Part shown: one piece after another, positions 17,892 to 26,872 of the stretch | How the letters are laid out: each line of letters opens with the position of its first letter | How positions within the stretch are numbered: the first letter of the stretch is position 1 | From: Planomonospora parontospora | GTDB lineage: Bacteria; Actinomycetota; Actinomycetes; Streptosporangiales; Streptosporangiaceae | Assembly: GCA_014647935.1 (NCBI GenBank) | Contig: BMQD01000008.1 | Span: 1 to 64,000, forward strand | DNA length: 64,000 nt | Direction: 5' to 3' | The notes under the pieces: generated by a model | Seen by the model: the letters and a program-made list of their open reading frames with translations, nothing else | What the model was told of the DNA's origin: nothing | Databases searched by the model: none | Made by a program: the position numbers and the translations under genes

Positions 17892-18422
17892 TCAGGGTGC
17901 TCCGGTGTCCGTCGCGTCAAAAGGGATGAGTAGCGTGCGCAGCAGGCCCGCGAGGGCCTGCTGTTCATGCTGTCCGAGGCCGGCCAGCAGCTCGCGCTCG
18001 CGGCGGAGCAGGTCGGCGAAGGCGTCGTCCACGCGCTTGCGGCCCGCCTCGGTCAGCGAGACCAGGACGCCGCGCCGGTCCTCGGGATCGGGACGGCGGG
18101 TGACGAGTCCGGCGGCGGCCAGGCGGTCGATCCGGTTGGTCATGGTCCCGGAGGTGACGAGGGTCGCGCGGAGCAGGGCCCCCGGGCTCAGCTCGTACGG
18201 CTCGCCGGCCCGGCGCAGGGCGGTGAGTACGTCGAACTCCCAGGTCTCCAGATCGTGCTCGGCGAACGACGCGCGCCGGGCCCGGTCGAGGTGGCGGGCC
18301 AGCCGGGAGACGCGGCTGAGCACCTGGAGCGGTTCCACGTCGAGGTCGGGACGCTCCTGCCGCCAGGCGGTGACCAGGCGGTCGACTTCGTCCTCGGTCC
18401 TGTCCGGGTGGTGCGAGGTCAT
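17892..18422 (-). CDS. MarR family regulator
   Basis: This 176-residue protein has a MarR winged helix (LSPGALLRATLVTSGTMTNR, about residues 77-96, then the wing RRPDPEDRRGVLVSLTEAG). It is divergent from a trans-aconitate methyltransferase-like gene. Only about 60 bp separate the two starts, and this space is filled with three CTTGA-N2-TC sites. The arrangement argues for autoregulation and control of the methyltransferase. Confidence 0.9.
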   Translation of the reverse strand: MTSHHPDRTEDEVDRLVTAWRQERPDLDVEPLQVLSRVSRLARHLDRARRASFAEHDLETWEFDVLTALRRAGEPYELSPGALLRATLVTSGTMTNRIDRLAAAGLVTRRPDPEDRRGVLVSLTEAGRKRVDDAFADLLRRERELLAGLGQHEQQALAGLLRTLLIPFDATDTGAP

Positions 18423-18440
18423 GGCAGGGAGTGTATCTGT

Positions 18441-18487
18441 CTTGACATCGAGATATATAACTTGATATCGATTATCTTGATGTCAAG
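18441..18487. promoter_or_regulatory. Triple MarR-type operator over the tam promoter
   Basis: Three related 12-bp sites, CTTGACATCGAG (18441), CTTGATATCGAT (18461) and CTTGATGTCAAG (18476), share CTTGA-N2-TC. The outer pair forms a 9-bp inverted repeat. A consensus -35 TTGACA (18442-18447) and -10 TATCGA (18466-18471) are 18 bp apart inside the array. Transcription would begin at or next to ATG 18480. Confidence 0.7.
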
Positions 18488-19259
18488 AGATATGTGGGAC
18501 CCCGAGGTCTACGCCCGCTACGCCGAGGAGCGGGCGCGCCCCTTCCACGACCTGGTCGCCAGGATCGGCGCGGAGCGCCCCGGCTACGTCGTCGACGCGG
18601 GCTGCGGCAGCGGCGAGCTCACCGCGGAGCTGGCCCGGCGCTGGCCGGAGGCCGAGGTCCACGGCTTCGACTCCTCGCCCGCGATGATCGAGCGGGCCCC
18701 GGCCGGCGACCGGCTGTCCTTCTCCGTCGGCGGCGTCGCGGACTGGCGCCCGGAGCGCCCGGTGGACGTGATCGTGTGCAACGCGGTGCTGCAGTGGGTG
18801 CCGGACCACCCGGAGCTGCTGACGCGCTGGGTCGAGGACCTCGCCCCCGGCGGATGGCTCGCCTTCCAGGTCCCCGGCAACTTCCACGAGCCCAGCCACG
18901 AGGCGGTCCGCGAGGTGATCCGGGTCAAGTGGTTCGACTGGCTCGGCGACCTGGTCCGGCACGACCCGGTCGGCGGGCCCGCCGACTATCTGGACCTGCT
19001 CGCCGGACCGGGCCGCGAGGTGGACGCCTGGGAGACCACCTACCTGCACGTCCTGCCGGGCCGGAACGCGGTCCTCGGCTGGATCGCGGGCACGGCCCTG
19101 CGCCCCATGCTCGACCGCCTGCCCGAGGCCGAGCACGAGGAGTTCCTCACCGACTGCGGGATCCTGCTGAACGAGGCCTATCCCCGCCGGCCGTACGGCA
19201 CGCCTTTCCCCTTCCGGCGCGTCTTCGCCGTGGTGCGCAAGGTCGCCACGGGTGAATAA
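18480..19259 (+). CDS. tam: Trans-aconitate 2-methyltransferase-like SAM methyltransferase
   Basis: This 259-residue protein starts MSRDMWDPEVYARY, and Tam proteins begin with the same MWDP motif. The SAM site is VVDAGCGSGELT and the post-I acidic residue is in VHGFDSS. Tam methylates trans-aconitate, an inhibitor of aconitase. ATG 18480 fits a leaderless transcript from the TTGACA/TATCGA promoter; ATG 18492 is the alternative and matches family N-termini. Both starts lie in or next to the third MarR site, so repression is expected to be tight. Confidence 0.85.
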   Translation: MSRDMWDPEVYARYAEERARPFHDLVARIGAERPGYVVDAGCGSGELTAELARRWPEAEVHGFDSSPAMIERAPAGDRLSFSVGGVADWRPERPVDVIVCNAVLQWVPDHPELLTRWVEDLAPGGWLAFQVPGNFHEPSHEAVREVIRVKWFDWLGDLVRHDPVGGPADYLDLLAGPGREVDAWETTYLHVLPGRNAVLGWIAGTALRPMLDRLPEAEHEEFLTDCGILLNEAYPRRPYGTPFPFRRVFAVVRKVATGE

Positions 19260-19318
19260 CGGATTGTCGGTAAATAACGCGATAGCATGGTAGATGGTCG
19301 GGCAAAAGGGGTGGGCTC

Positions 19319-20806
19319 GTGGCGATGGAGATCGAGGACAAGTTCGACGTCCCGGAGGACTACCGGCTCCCCGACCTGACGGGACTGCCGGGCTGCGACG
19401 AGACCGCCGGCCCCAAGTCCCACCGGCTGGTCGCGATCTACTTCGACACCCCCGACCTGAGACTCGCCGCCCGCGGCATCACCCTCCGCCGCCGCAGAGG
19501 GGGCCTCGACCCCGGCTGGCACCTCAAACTGCCCAAGGCCAAAGGCGTCCGGCGGGAGATCACCCGTCCGCTGACCCCCAGCACCAAGATCGTTCCGGCC
19601 GAGCTGGCCGACCTCGTCCTCGCCTACACCAGAGGCGCCCCCCTCACGCCGGTCGCCGAGCTCGACACCCGCCGCTCGGTCACCCACCTGCGCAACGGCG
19701 CGGGCGTACGCCTGGTGGAGATCGCCGACGACCGGGTCAAGGGCACCGTGCTCGGCGGCGAGCCGTACGTCGAGCGCTGGCGCGAGGTCGAGGCCGAGCT
19801 GATCGAAGGCGACGCGAAGCTCCTGCGCAAGGTCGGCAAGCGGCTCCGCAAGGCGGGGGCGGTCCCCGCCGGATCGGCCAGCAAACTCGCCCGCCTGCTC
19901 GGCGCCGCCCGCGGGATCCCCCGCCCGCGGCTCGCGCGGACCGCGCCGGGAAGCGCCGGAGAGGCCGTCGTCGGCTACCTGGCCTCCCAGGCCGCCGTCC
20001 TGCTCGCCGAGGACCCCCGGGTGCGCCGGAACGAGGAGGACGCCGTCCACCGGATGCGCGTCGCCTGCCGCCGGACGCGCAGCGCCCTGAAGTCCTTCAA
20101 GGGGATCGTCGCCGGCACCCGCCCGCTGCGGGACGAGCTCAGATGGCTGGGCGAGGTCCTCGGCGAGGCCCGCGACCTGGAGGTCATCAGGGAGCGCTTC
20201 GCCCGCGCCCTGGACGGGCTGGACGAGGACCTGGTCGCGGGCCCGGTCCGCGCCCGCCTCGGCTCCGACCTGCTCGACGACGAGCACGAGGCCCACGACC
20301 GCATCAGGGAGGCACTCGGCGGCGAACGCTACTTCGCCCTGCTCGACGCCCTCGACGACCTCCTGGCCACCCCCGCGCTGACCGAGGACGCCGGCCGGCC
20401 CGCCGCCTCCCTCACCGCCGTCGCGGTCAGGAGCTGGCAGCGCGTCACCCGCGCCTACAGCGCCGCCCAGGCCGCCCAGGAGGCGGAGGACCCCGGCGAG
20501 CGGGCGACCGCCCTGCACGAGGTGCGCAAGGCCGCCAAACGGGCCCGCTACACCGCCGAATCACTCGGCATGACCGAGCTCGCCGAGCGGGCGGAGACCG
20601 TGCAGGAGGTGCTCGGCGCCCACCAGGACGGCGTGGTGGCCCAGCGGCGGCTGGCGGCCGAGGCCCGAGCCGCGCGGCGGGCCGGGGAGGACACCTTCAC
20701 CTACGGCGTCCTGACCGGCCTGGAGCGGGCCCGCGCCGACCGGGCCCACGCCGACTTCCCCGAGGTGTGGCGGAAGACGGCCAAGGCCGTCGCCAAGCTC
20801 CTCTGA
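19319..20806 (+). CDS. CYTH and CHAD domain protein
   Basis: This protein has 495 residues. The CYTH domain (about 1-200) opens with the metal/triphosphate signature EIEDK and has paired basic/acidic strands of a triphosphate tunnel. The CHAD domain (about 215-485) is helical with conserved His and Arg/Lys (VHRMRVACRRTRSALKSF, HEVRKAAKRARYTAE). CHAD domains bind polyphosphate and CYTH domains hydrolyse triphosphates. Convergent with the ppk operon and in a genome region with ppx, it most likely acts on or binds polyphosphate. The start is GTG 19319; ATG 19325 is also possible. Confidence 0.93.
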   Translation: MAMEIEDKFDVPEDYRLPDLTGLPGCDETAGPKSHRLVAIYFDTPDLRLAARGITLRRRRGGLDPGWHLKLPKAKGVRREITRPLTPSTKIVPAELADLVLAYTRGAPLTPVAELDTRRSVTHLRNGAGVRLVEIADDRVKGTVLGGEPYVERWREVEAELIEGDAKLLRKVGKRLRKAGAVPAGSASKLARLLGAARGIPRPRLARTAPGSAGEAVVGYLASQAAVLLAEDPRVRRNEEDAVHRMRVACRRTRSALKSFKGIVAGTRPLRDELRWLGEVLGEARDLEVIRERFARALDGLDEDLVAGPVRARLGSDLLDDEHEAHDRIREALGGERYFALLDALDDLLATPALTEDAGRPAASLTAVAVRSWQRVTRAYSAAQAAQEAEDPGERATALHEVRKAAKRARYTAESLGMTELAERAETVQEVLGAHQDGVVAQRRLAAEARAARRAGEDTFTYGVLTGLERARADRAHADFPEVWRKTAKAVAKLL

Positions 20807-20900
20807 TCCGCCCGGCGGCCCGGTCCGCCGCGCACCCGCACCCGTACGACCGGCCGCCGCACGCGCCCCGGGGCGCCGGGACGACCGCCCCGGAGACCGG

Positions 20901-20928
20901 GGACGGCCCCGCCCCCGCGGGGCCGTCC
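20901..20928. terminator. Bidirectional hairpin between CYTH-CHAD and mutT-like genes
   Basis: A perfect 12-bp inverted repeat (20901-20912 / 20917-20928) has a CCCC loop and lies in the 130-bp space between convergent genes. Confidence 0.65.
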
Positions 20929-20936
20929 GGCCCGTC

Positions 20937-21836
20937 TCAGGCGGGGTAGCGGTCCGCGGCGACGATCCGGCCGCCCGCCCGGTGCACGACCAGGAACGCG
21001 CCTTTGTCGAGCCGTACCTCGTCCGGTCCGCCGACGAGGCCGGCGATCAGTCCCGGGAGCACCTTGCCGTGGCTGCACAGCGCCGCCGGCGCGCCCGACT
21101 CCAGCAACGCCGTCGCGACGCGCAGGGTCTCGGCGGGGTCGTGACGGCTCTCCGAGAGCAGCGGCTCGCGGCGGATCTCCAGGCCCGCCCGCCCGGCGTA
21201 CGGCTCCAGGGTCTGCACGCACCGCAGGCTCGGCGAGCTGACCAGCTCCACCGGGCGGTAGCCCGCCAGCGCGTCCGCCAGCCGCCCCGCCTGCGCCCGC
21301 CCGGTCCCGTCCAGGGGACGCAGGTCGTCGTCGCCCTCCCACGCGTCGCGCGAACCCGCCACGCCGTGCCGGACGAGGACCAGCGGCACGGTCGCCAGCG
21401 GGGCCCCCGACGGTGACCGGAACAGCGACCGGAGCAGCTCGGCGTCCTGCTCGTAGGTCAGCCGCCGCCACGCCTCCTCCGGCGGCAGCCAGGCCACCTC
21501 GTCCACCTCGTCCGCCGCGGTGGGCGTCCCCTCGGCGACCGCCCGCGCCACCCAGTAGTCGACCCGCTTGAGCCGGCCGCCCTTCATGTAGTGGGCCGGG
21601 GGAAGGGCCCGGCCCAGCACGACCGTCGCCCCGGTCTCCTCCGCCACCTCGCGCAGCGCCCCGGCGATCACGTGCTCGCCCTGCTTCAGCTTGCCCTTCG
21701 GCAGGGACCAGTCGCCGTACCCCGGCCGGTGCACGACGGCGATCTCCGGAGCCGACTCCTCGCCCCGCCACACCACCGCCCCGGCGGCACGGATCATGCC
21801 GCCCGGACGGGTGCGCGCCCGAACGGGCTCAGTCAT
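20937..21836 (-). CDS. MutT1-like Nudix hydrolase fused to a histidine phosphatase
   Basis: This 299-residue protein has two domains. The Nudix part (about 15-150) contains the full box starting [20 protein letters not shown]. The C-terminal part (about 165-295) is a histidine-phosphatase (RHG) domain with LVLVRHG and a second His in CSHGK. Mycobacterial MutT1 has the same fusion and hydrolyses 8-oxo-GTP and diadenosine polyphosphates. The ATG overlaps the ppk end by eight bases (ATGACTGA), so the two genes are translationally coupled. A role in clearing damaged or dinucleotide polyphosphates alongside polyphosphate synthesis is inferred. Confidence 0.92.
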   Translation of the reverse strand: MTEPVRARTRPGGMIRAAGAVVWRGEESAPEIAVVHRPGYGDWSLPKGKLKQGEHVIAGALREVAEETGATVVLGRALPPAHYMKGGRLKRVDYWVARAVAEGTPTAADEVDEVAWLPPEEAWRRLTYEQDAELLRSLFRSPSGAPLATVPLVLVRHGVAGSRDAWEGDDDLRPLDGTGRAQAGRLADALAGYRPVELVSSPSLRCVQTLEPYAGRAGLEIRREPLLSESRHDPAETLRVATALLESGAPAALCSHGKVLPGLIAGLVGGPDEVRLDKGAFLVVHRAGGRIVAADRYPA

Positions 21837-23892
21837 CGACCGACCTCCACCGCCGCGTGCCCACCAGGTGGCTCTGCAGGTCCTCGCCTCGGTGCCGGCT
21901 CCAGGAGCCGTCCGCGTTCAGCCACCACGTCGCCGTGTCCTCCGCCATCGCCCGGTCCAGCAGGTCGCTGAGGTAGAGCCGGTGCTTCTGGCCGGTCACC
22001 TTCACCAGCGCCTCCACCCGGCGGTCCAGGTTGCGGCGCATCAGGTCGGCGCTGCCGATCCAGATCTCCGGCCTGCGGCCCTGGCCGAATTCGTAGATCC
22101 GCGAGTGCTCGAGGAACCGGCCCAGCACGCTCCTGACCCGGATGTTCTCCGACAGGCCCGGGATCCCCGGCCGCAGCGTGCAGACCCCGCGCACCCACAG
22201 GTCCACCGGGACGCCCGCCTGCGAGGCCCGGTACAGCGCGTCGATGAGCGGCTCGTCCACCAGGGAGTTCGTCTTCATCCGGATCCGGGCCGGACGGCCC
22301 GCCCGCTGGTGGGAGATCTCCCGGTCGATCCTGGCCAGCAGGCCGCCGCGCAGCGAGTGCGGGGCGACCAGCAGCCGCCGGTAGGCCGTGTGGTTGGAGT
22401 AGCCCGTCAGGTGGATGAACAGGTCCGTGACGTCCTCGCCCACCAGCGGGTCGGCGGTCAGCAGCCCCAGGTCCTCGTAGAGCCGCGCCGTCTTCGGGTT
22501 GTAGTTGCCCGTGCCGATGTGGCAGTAGGTGCGCAGCTCGCCGGAGGGCTCCTGCCGTACGACCAGGGCCAGCTTGCAGTGCGTCTTCAGGCCCACCACG
22601 CCGTAGACCACGTGGCACCCGGCCCGCTCCAGCTTGCGCGCCCAGCTGATGTTGGCGTGCTCGTCGAAGCGCGCCTTGATCTCCACCACCACGACGACCT
22701 GCTTACCCGCCTCCGCCGCGTCGATGAGCGCGTCCACGATCGGGGAGTCGCCGCTGGTGCGGTAGAGCGTCTGCTTGATGGCCAGCACGCCCGGATCGGC
22801 GGCGGCCTGCTCGATGAAGCGCTGCACGCTCGTGGCGAACGAGTCGTACGGGTGGTGCAGCAGCACGTCCCGCTCCCGCAGCACCGTGAAGATGTCGTCC
22901 TCGACGTGCACGACCTCCGCCGGCACGAACGGGCGGAAGCTCAGCTCACCCCGGTCCAGGTCGGCGATCGTGTGCAGCCCCGTCAGGTCCAGCGGGCCGG
23001 GCAGCCGGTAGATCTCGTGCTCGGCCACGCCCAGCTCGTCGACCAGCAGGTCGAGCACCTCGGGCGTGATGGTGTCCTCCACCTCCAGCCGGACCGGCGG
23101 GCCGAACCGCCGCTTGAGCAGCTCCTTCTCCAGCGCCTGCATGAGGTTCTCGGTGACGTCCTCGTCGACGTCCAGGTCCTCGTTGCGGGTGACCCGGAAG
23201 ACGTGGTGCTCGACGACCTCCATGCCCTTGAACAGCTGGCCCAGATGGGCCGCGATCACGTCCTCCAGGGGGACGAAGCGCTCCCTGGACGCCGCGACGA
23301 AACGCGGCAGCCGGCTCGGCACCTTCACCCGGGCGAACACCGTGTGGCCGGTCGCCGGGTTGCGGACGGTCACCGCGAGGTTGAGCGAGAGCCCGGAGAT
23401 GTAGGGGAAGGGGTGCGCCGGGTCGACGGCGAGCGGCGTCAGCACCGGCCGGATCCGCTCCCGGAACAGCCTGCGCATCTCGGTGCGCTCGTCGCGGCTC
23501 AGGTCGTTCCAGCGGACGATCGCGATGCCCTCGGCGGTGAGCTCGGGGCGCACCCTCTCGTGGAAGCAGGCCGCGTGCCGCTGCGCGAGGCCGTCGGCGA
23601 TCGCCGCGATCCTCGCCAGCTCCTCGCGCGGCTTCAGCCCGCTCTTGGTGCGGAGCAGCAGGCCGGTGGCCATCCGGCGCTTCAGGCCGGCCACCCGGAC
23701 GCGGAAGAACTCGTCCAGGTTGCTGGCGAAGATGGCCAGGAACCTGACCCGCTCCAGCAGCGGCAGGGACGGGTCCTCCGCCATCTCCAGGACACGCTGG
23801 TTGAACTGGAGCCAGCTCTCCTCGCGGTTGAGGAAACGCTCCTGGGGGAGAGGCAGCCCTTCCGGGGAGGGGGGTGCAGGTTCTGCGGACAT
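21829..23892 (-). CDS. ppk: Polyphosphate kinase 1
   Basis: Ppk1 reversibly makes polyphosphate from ATP. The 687-residue protein has the N-terminal domain starting [17 protein letters not shown] and two phospholipase-D-like C-terminal domains. The autophosphorylated histidine is His458 in [13 protein letters not shown] 23892 follows a weak -10 (CATTCT) by six bases without a ribosome binding site, so the mRNA is probably leaderless. Three 11-bp repeats upstream resemble a PHO box, which points to induction by PhoP under phosphate limitation. The operon continues into the mutT-like gene. Confidence 0.96.
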   Translation of the reverse strand: MSAEPAPPSPEGLPLPQERFLNREESWLQFNQRVLEMAEDPSLPLLERVRFLAIFASNLDEFFRVRVAGLKRRMATGLLLRTKSGLKPREELARIAAIADGLAQRHAACFHERVRPELTAEGIAIVRWNDLSRDERTEMRRLFRERIRPVLTPLAVDPAHPFPYISGLSLNLAVTVRNPATGHTVFARVKVPSRLPRFVAASRERFVPLEDVIAAHLGQLFKGMEVVEHHVFRVTRNEDLDVDEDVTENLMQALEKELLKRRFGPPVRLEVEDTITPEVLDLLVDELGVAEHEIYRLPGPLDLTGLHTIADLDRGELSFRPFVPAEVVHVEDDIFTVLRERDVLLHHPYDSFATSVQRFIEQAAADPGVLAIKQTLYRTSGDSPIVDALIDAAEAGKQVVVVVEIKARFDEHANISWARKLERAGCHVVYGVVGLKTHCKLALVVRQEPSGELRTYCHIGTGNYNPKTARLYEDLGLLTADPLVGEDVTDLFIHLTGYSNHTAYRRLLVAPHSLRGGLLARIDREISHQRAGRPARIRMKTNSLVDEPLIDALYRASQAGVPVDLWVRGVCTLRPGIPGLSENIRVRSVLGRFLEHSRIYEFGQGRRPEIWIGSADLMRRNLDRRVEALVKVTGQKHRLYLSDLLDRAMAEDTATWWLNADGSWSRHRGEDLQSHLVGTRRWRSVDD

Positions 23893-23898
23893 ATGACC

Positions 23899-23942
23899 AG
23901 AATGCCCGCTTTCGTTGAACGTAACGTTAACTACGGCTCAAC
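23899..23942 (-). promoter_or_regulatory. PHO-box-like direct repeats and -10 of ppk
   Basis: On the minus strand, three contiguous 11-bp units GTTGAGCCGTA, GTTAACGTTAC and GTTCAACGAAA (23942 down to 23910) share GTT-N-A. They have the 11-bp unit length and GTTCA-like core of actinomycete PhoP sites. They replace a -35 box. The -10 is CATTCT (23904-23899), six bases before the ppk ATG. Confidence 0.6.
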
Positions 23943-24001
23943 GGACGCTGTTGCTTCTCCCGCCTTCCCGACCTCAGGGGCGGAAATCCCGCACCTGAGG
24001 C

Positions 24002-24102
24002 GGGGGAAGCCCGCTCTCGGAGGCCGGGAAGCCTCCTCCCGGGGGCGGGGAAGCCCGCTCCTGGGAGAGGGAAGCTCACTCCCGGGAGCGGGAAGCCTCC
24101 TG
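24002..24102. repeat. Five imperfect 21-22-bp tandem repeats
   Basis: Units marked by GGGAAGC recur at 24006, 24028, 24050, 24071 and 24092, each followed by a C/G-rich stretch with CCCGGG or similar. The array lies in the spacer upstream of ppk and runs over the stop codon into the last codons of the TetR gene. Confidence 0.6.
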
Positions 24103-25068
24103 TTCCGCCTCCCGCCCGGCCGCCTTCGCCAGCCTCGCGGCCTCCCGCTCGGCCGCCCGCGCCTCCCGGAGCCGGATCTTCTCCAGCTCCCGCAACTCCC
24201 GCTCACGGGCCTTCTCCTGCTCGCGCAGCAGCCGCTCCTGCTCCTTGAGCTCCCGCTCGCGCGCCTTCTCCCGCTCCCGCAGCTCCCGCTGCCGCGCCTT
24301 CTCCTGCTCGCGCGCCAGCTTCTCCGCCTCGCGCTGCTCCCGCTCGCGGATCCTCTCCAGCTCCTTGAGCTCCCGCTCGCGCGCCTTCTCCCGCTCCCGC
24401 AGCTCCTTGTCCGTCGGCCGCGGCGCCACCGGACGCCGCCTCTCCGCCTCCCGGGAGGTCGCCGTCAGCCGAGGACGCGGATCCAGGCCCGTCAGGCCGT
24501 TCCAGGAGAGGTTGACCAGATGCGCGGCCACCTCCTCGCGCGACGGCGTGCGCACGTCCAGCCACCACTGGCCGGTCAGCGCCACCATGCCCACCAGCAT
24601 CTGCGCGTACATCGGCGCCAGCTTCGGGTCGTAACCGCGGCCCGCGAACTCGGCCACCATGACGTCCTCGACCTGGCTGGCGATGTCGTTGATCAGACTG
24701 GCGAACGTGCCCGTCCCCGACGCCGCGTGCGAGTCGCGCACCAGGATCCGGAAACCCTCGCTGTTCTCCTCGACGTACGCCAGCAACGCCAGCGCCGCCC
24801 GCTCGAGCTTCACCAGGGCGTGCGAGGCCGACAGCGCCTCCGTCACCATGCTCAGCAGTTTCTGCATCTCCCGGTCGACGACGACCGCGTAGACGCCCTC
24901 CTTGCCGCCGAAGTGCTCGTAGACCACCGGCTTGGAGACGTGGGCGCTCGCCGCGATCTCCTCCACCGACGTGCCGTCGAACCCCTTCTCTGCGAACAGG
25001 GTGCGGCTGACCTGGATCAGCTGCTCCCTGCGCTCCTTACCGGTCATCCGCCGCCGAGGTTCGTTCAC
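24076..25068 (-). CDS. TetR family regulator with a long charged coiled-coil tail
   Basis: This protein has 330 residues from GTG 25068; ATG 25047 is the alternative. Residues 8-60 are a TetR HTH (VEEIAASAHVSKPVVYEHFGGK) and the ligand domain runs to about 205. The last 120 residues are an unusual repetitive Glu/Arg/Lys helix built from KARERELKE-like units, predicted to be a long coiled coil. TetR regulators of lipid genes (FasR class) have similar N-terminal parts. It is downstream of the desaturase on the same strand and may control it. No recognised family explains the tail. Confidence 0.88.
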   Translation of the reverse strand: MNEPRRRMTGKERREQLIQVSRTLFAEKGFDGTSVEEIAASAHVSKPVVYEHFGGKEGVYAVVVDREMQKLLSMVTEALSASHALVKLERAALALLAYVEENSEGFRILVRDSHAASGTGTFASLINDIASQVEDVMVAEFAGRGYDPKLAPMYAQMLVGMVALTGQWWLDVRTPSREEVAAHLVNLSWNGLTGLDPRPRLTATSREAERRRPVAPRPTDKELREREKARERELKELERIREREQREAEKLAREQEKARQRELREREKARERELKEQERLLREQEKARERELRELEKIRLREARAAEREAARLAKAAGREAEQEASRSRE

Positions 25069-25333
25069 ACGTTCAATGATGACGCCGGCGACCGGGGAGG
25101 CGGGCACCGTACGGGACGGAGCCGCCGCGAGCGCCGCGCCGGGAAGGACCGCCAGGGCGGTCCCCGGGGCGCTTCGCCGAGCGGTCCGCGGGACGGCCGG
25201 GGCCCGGCCGGTCGACGCCGCCGGGCCCACCGGGACGGGCGGACCTCCGGACCCGCCCGCCGGACCCACCGGGACGGGCGGACCCGGGACGGCCGTCGCC
25301 ACCGGGCCCGCCGGAACGGACCCCGCGGGCCGG

Positions 25334-26275
25334 TCAGCCTCCAATGCGCTTCGCCGCCAGGCGCTCCGGCGTCGGCCAGCGGACGTCGTAGGCCCAGCCC
25401 GCCTTCTCGAACCAGCGGATCACCCCGGCGCTGAGGTCGATCTGACCCTTCAGCGCGCCGTGGCGGGCGCAGGTCGGGTCGGAGTGGTGCAGGTTGTGCC
25501 AGGACTCACCGAAGGACGGGATGGCCAGCCACCACACGTTGCGGGACTTGTCGCGGGACTCGAACGCCTCCTCGCCGAAGACGTGGCAGATGGAGTTGAT
25601 CGACCACGTCACGTGGTGCAGCAGCCCGATCCGGATCAGCGTGCCCCAGAAGAAGGCCGTCACCGCGCCCCACCAGGACCAGGTCAGCAGCCCGCCCAGG
25701 ACCGCCGGGGCCGTCATCGAGGTGATCGCCAGCACCGGGAACCACTTGTGCAGCCTGATGATGTCCGGGTCCTTCAGCAGATCCGGGGCGTACTTCTCCC
25801 GGTTCGTGCGGTGCGTCTCGAACAGCCAGCCCATGTGCGCCCAGAGCAGGCCCTTGGCCATCGACCAGAAGCCAGGCCCGAACCGCCACGGCGAGTGCGG
25901 GTCGCCCTCCTTGTCGGAGAACTTGTGGTGCTTGCGGTGGGTGGCCACCCAGTCGAGCACCGACATCTCCAGGGAGATGCTGCCCGCGATCCCCAGCGCC
26001 AGCTTCAGCGGGCGCTTCGCCTTGAACGAGCCGTGGGTGAAGTAGCGGTGGAACCCGACCGTCACCCCCAGTCCGGACACCACGTAGAAGACGGCGGCGA
26101 TCGCGATGTCGACCCAGCCCAGCCCCCAGCCCCAGGCGAACGGGATCGCGGCGACCAGGGCGACCAGCGGCGCGGCCACGACCACGCCGAAGGTGATGAG
26201 TTCGGGGAGCGTCTTCGGCTCCGGGTCGATCTCCGGCTTGGGACCCGGTGCGGGGCGTTCGGATACGACTGTCAT
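25334..26275 (-). CDS. Membrane acyl-CoA/acyl-lipid delta-9-type desaturase
   Basis: This protein has 313 residues. It carries the three di-iron histidine boxes HRYFTH, HRKHH and HNLHH, and four hydrophobic helices in two pairs, as in stearoyl-CoA desaturases. It introduces a cis double bond into a fatty acyl chain using electrons from a reductase. ATG 26275 has a GAGG ribosome binding site; ATG 26287 lacks one. Two tandem 15-bp repeats upstream look like a regulator site. The TetR gene follows it on the same strand. Confidence 0.93.
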   Translation of the reverse strand: MTVVSERPAPGPKPEIDPEPKTLPELITFGVVVAAPLVALVAAIPFAWGWGLGWVDIAIAAVFYVVSGLGVTVGFHRYFTHGSFKAKRPLKLALGIAGSISLEMSVLDWVATHRKHHKFSDKEGDPHSPWRFGPGFWSMAKGLLWAHMGWLFETHRTNREKYAPDLLKDPDIIRLHKWFPVLAITSMTAPAVLGGLLTWSWWGAVTAFFWGTLIRIGLLHHVTWSINSICHVFGEEAFESRDKSRNVWWLAIPSFGESWHNLHHSDPTCARHGALKGQIDLSAGVIRWFEKAGWAYDVRWPTPERLAAKRIGG

Positions 26276-26316
26276 GCGGTACCTCATGAGATCGGGAAGG
26301 TGGTGCGTATTGCTTG

Positions 26317-26346
26317 CCTACGCAACCGTAACCTACGCAACAGTAA
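26317..26346. repeat. Two tandem 15-bp repeats upstream of the desaturase
   Basis: CCTACGCAACCGTAA (26317-26331) and CCTACGCAACAGTAA (26332-26346) are contiguous and differ at one base. They lie 42-71 bp upstream of the desaturase start and are a good candidate operator. The rest of the 361-bp space between desaturase and tRNA-Gln (26276-26636) holds no ORF I can support; TATCGT at 26588-26593 may be the tRNA -10. Confidence 0.6.
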
Positions 26347-26636
26347 GTTAGAACCCCTAAAGCGCCAACGCCGTGAACAGGACTCTTTTCCGGCGATTTC
26401 CTGACGTCGCCGTGACTCGCCGCCCTCGGGCCGGCCTGCTAGGGGTCCCATCACCTTCCCGCCTGCCCTGCCCGCTGATCGGTAATCCCGGCCCGCCTCC
26501 GCGTCTACCGCGGCCGTACGGTGGGCGTCCGGCCGGGTAGGGCCGGGGAAGGCGGAGATCGGCGCGCACCGGAGCGGGAGGGCTCGGTATCGTAGGGGTG
26601 TCCGGCCTTCGGGATCCGTCCGAATTGTCGGATCGA

Positions 26637-26708
26637 TCCGGCATTGGGTAATTGGCAGCCCCCAAGGTTTTGGTCCTTGTTGTCCAGGTTCGAGTCCTGG
26701 TGCCGGAG
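26637..26708 (+). tRNA. tRNA-Gln(TTG)
   Basis: A full cloverleaf can be drawn. Acceptor stem TCCGGCA/TGCCGGA, D-stem GGG/CCC, anticodon stem CAAGG/CCTTG with loop TTTTGGT (anticodon TTG at 26670-26672), T-stem CCAGG/CCTGG with loop TTCGAGT, discriminator G. CCA is not encoded. A tRNA-Gln just before glmU is a familiar actinobacterial arrangement. Confidence 0.93.
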
Positions 26709-26769
26709 CTGTGATATTTGTCCGGTTTGGTAAGCGGCTGGTCGGCTGGGGGGATCCCCGGGGGGAAGG

Positions 26770-26775
26770 TATCCT
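26770..26775 (+). promoter_or_regulatory. glmU -10 hexamer and structured leader
   Basis: TATCCT would give a leader of about 90 bases. Within it GGGTGAC (26789-26795) pairs with GTCACCC (26823-26829), enclosing a GC-rich loop. GAGGGAG precedes the GTG start of glmU. Confidence 0.4.
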
Positions 26776-26872
26776 CACGTTGTCGAGCGGGTGACGGTGC
26801 GGTGCCCTGGCGGTAGCCGCGAGTCACCCCGTTTCGTCATGTCTCAGCCGCGATGCCGAGGGAGCCTCGCCC

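Noticed and set aside
25069..25344. N-terminal extension of the coiled-coil TetR
   Set aside because: The frame is open, but the sequence is Pro/Ala/Gly low complexity with internal repeats, and TetR DNA-binding domains lie at the N-terminus.
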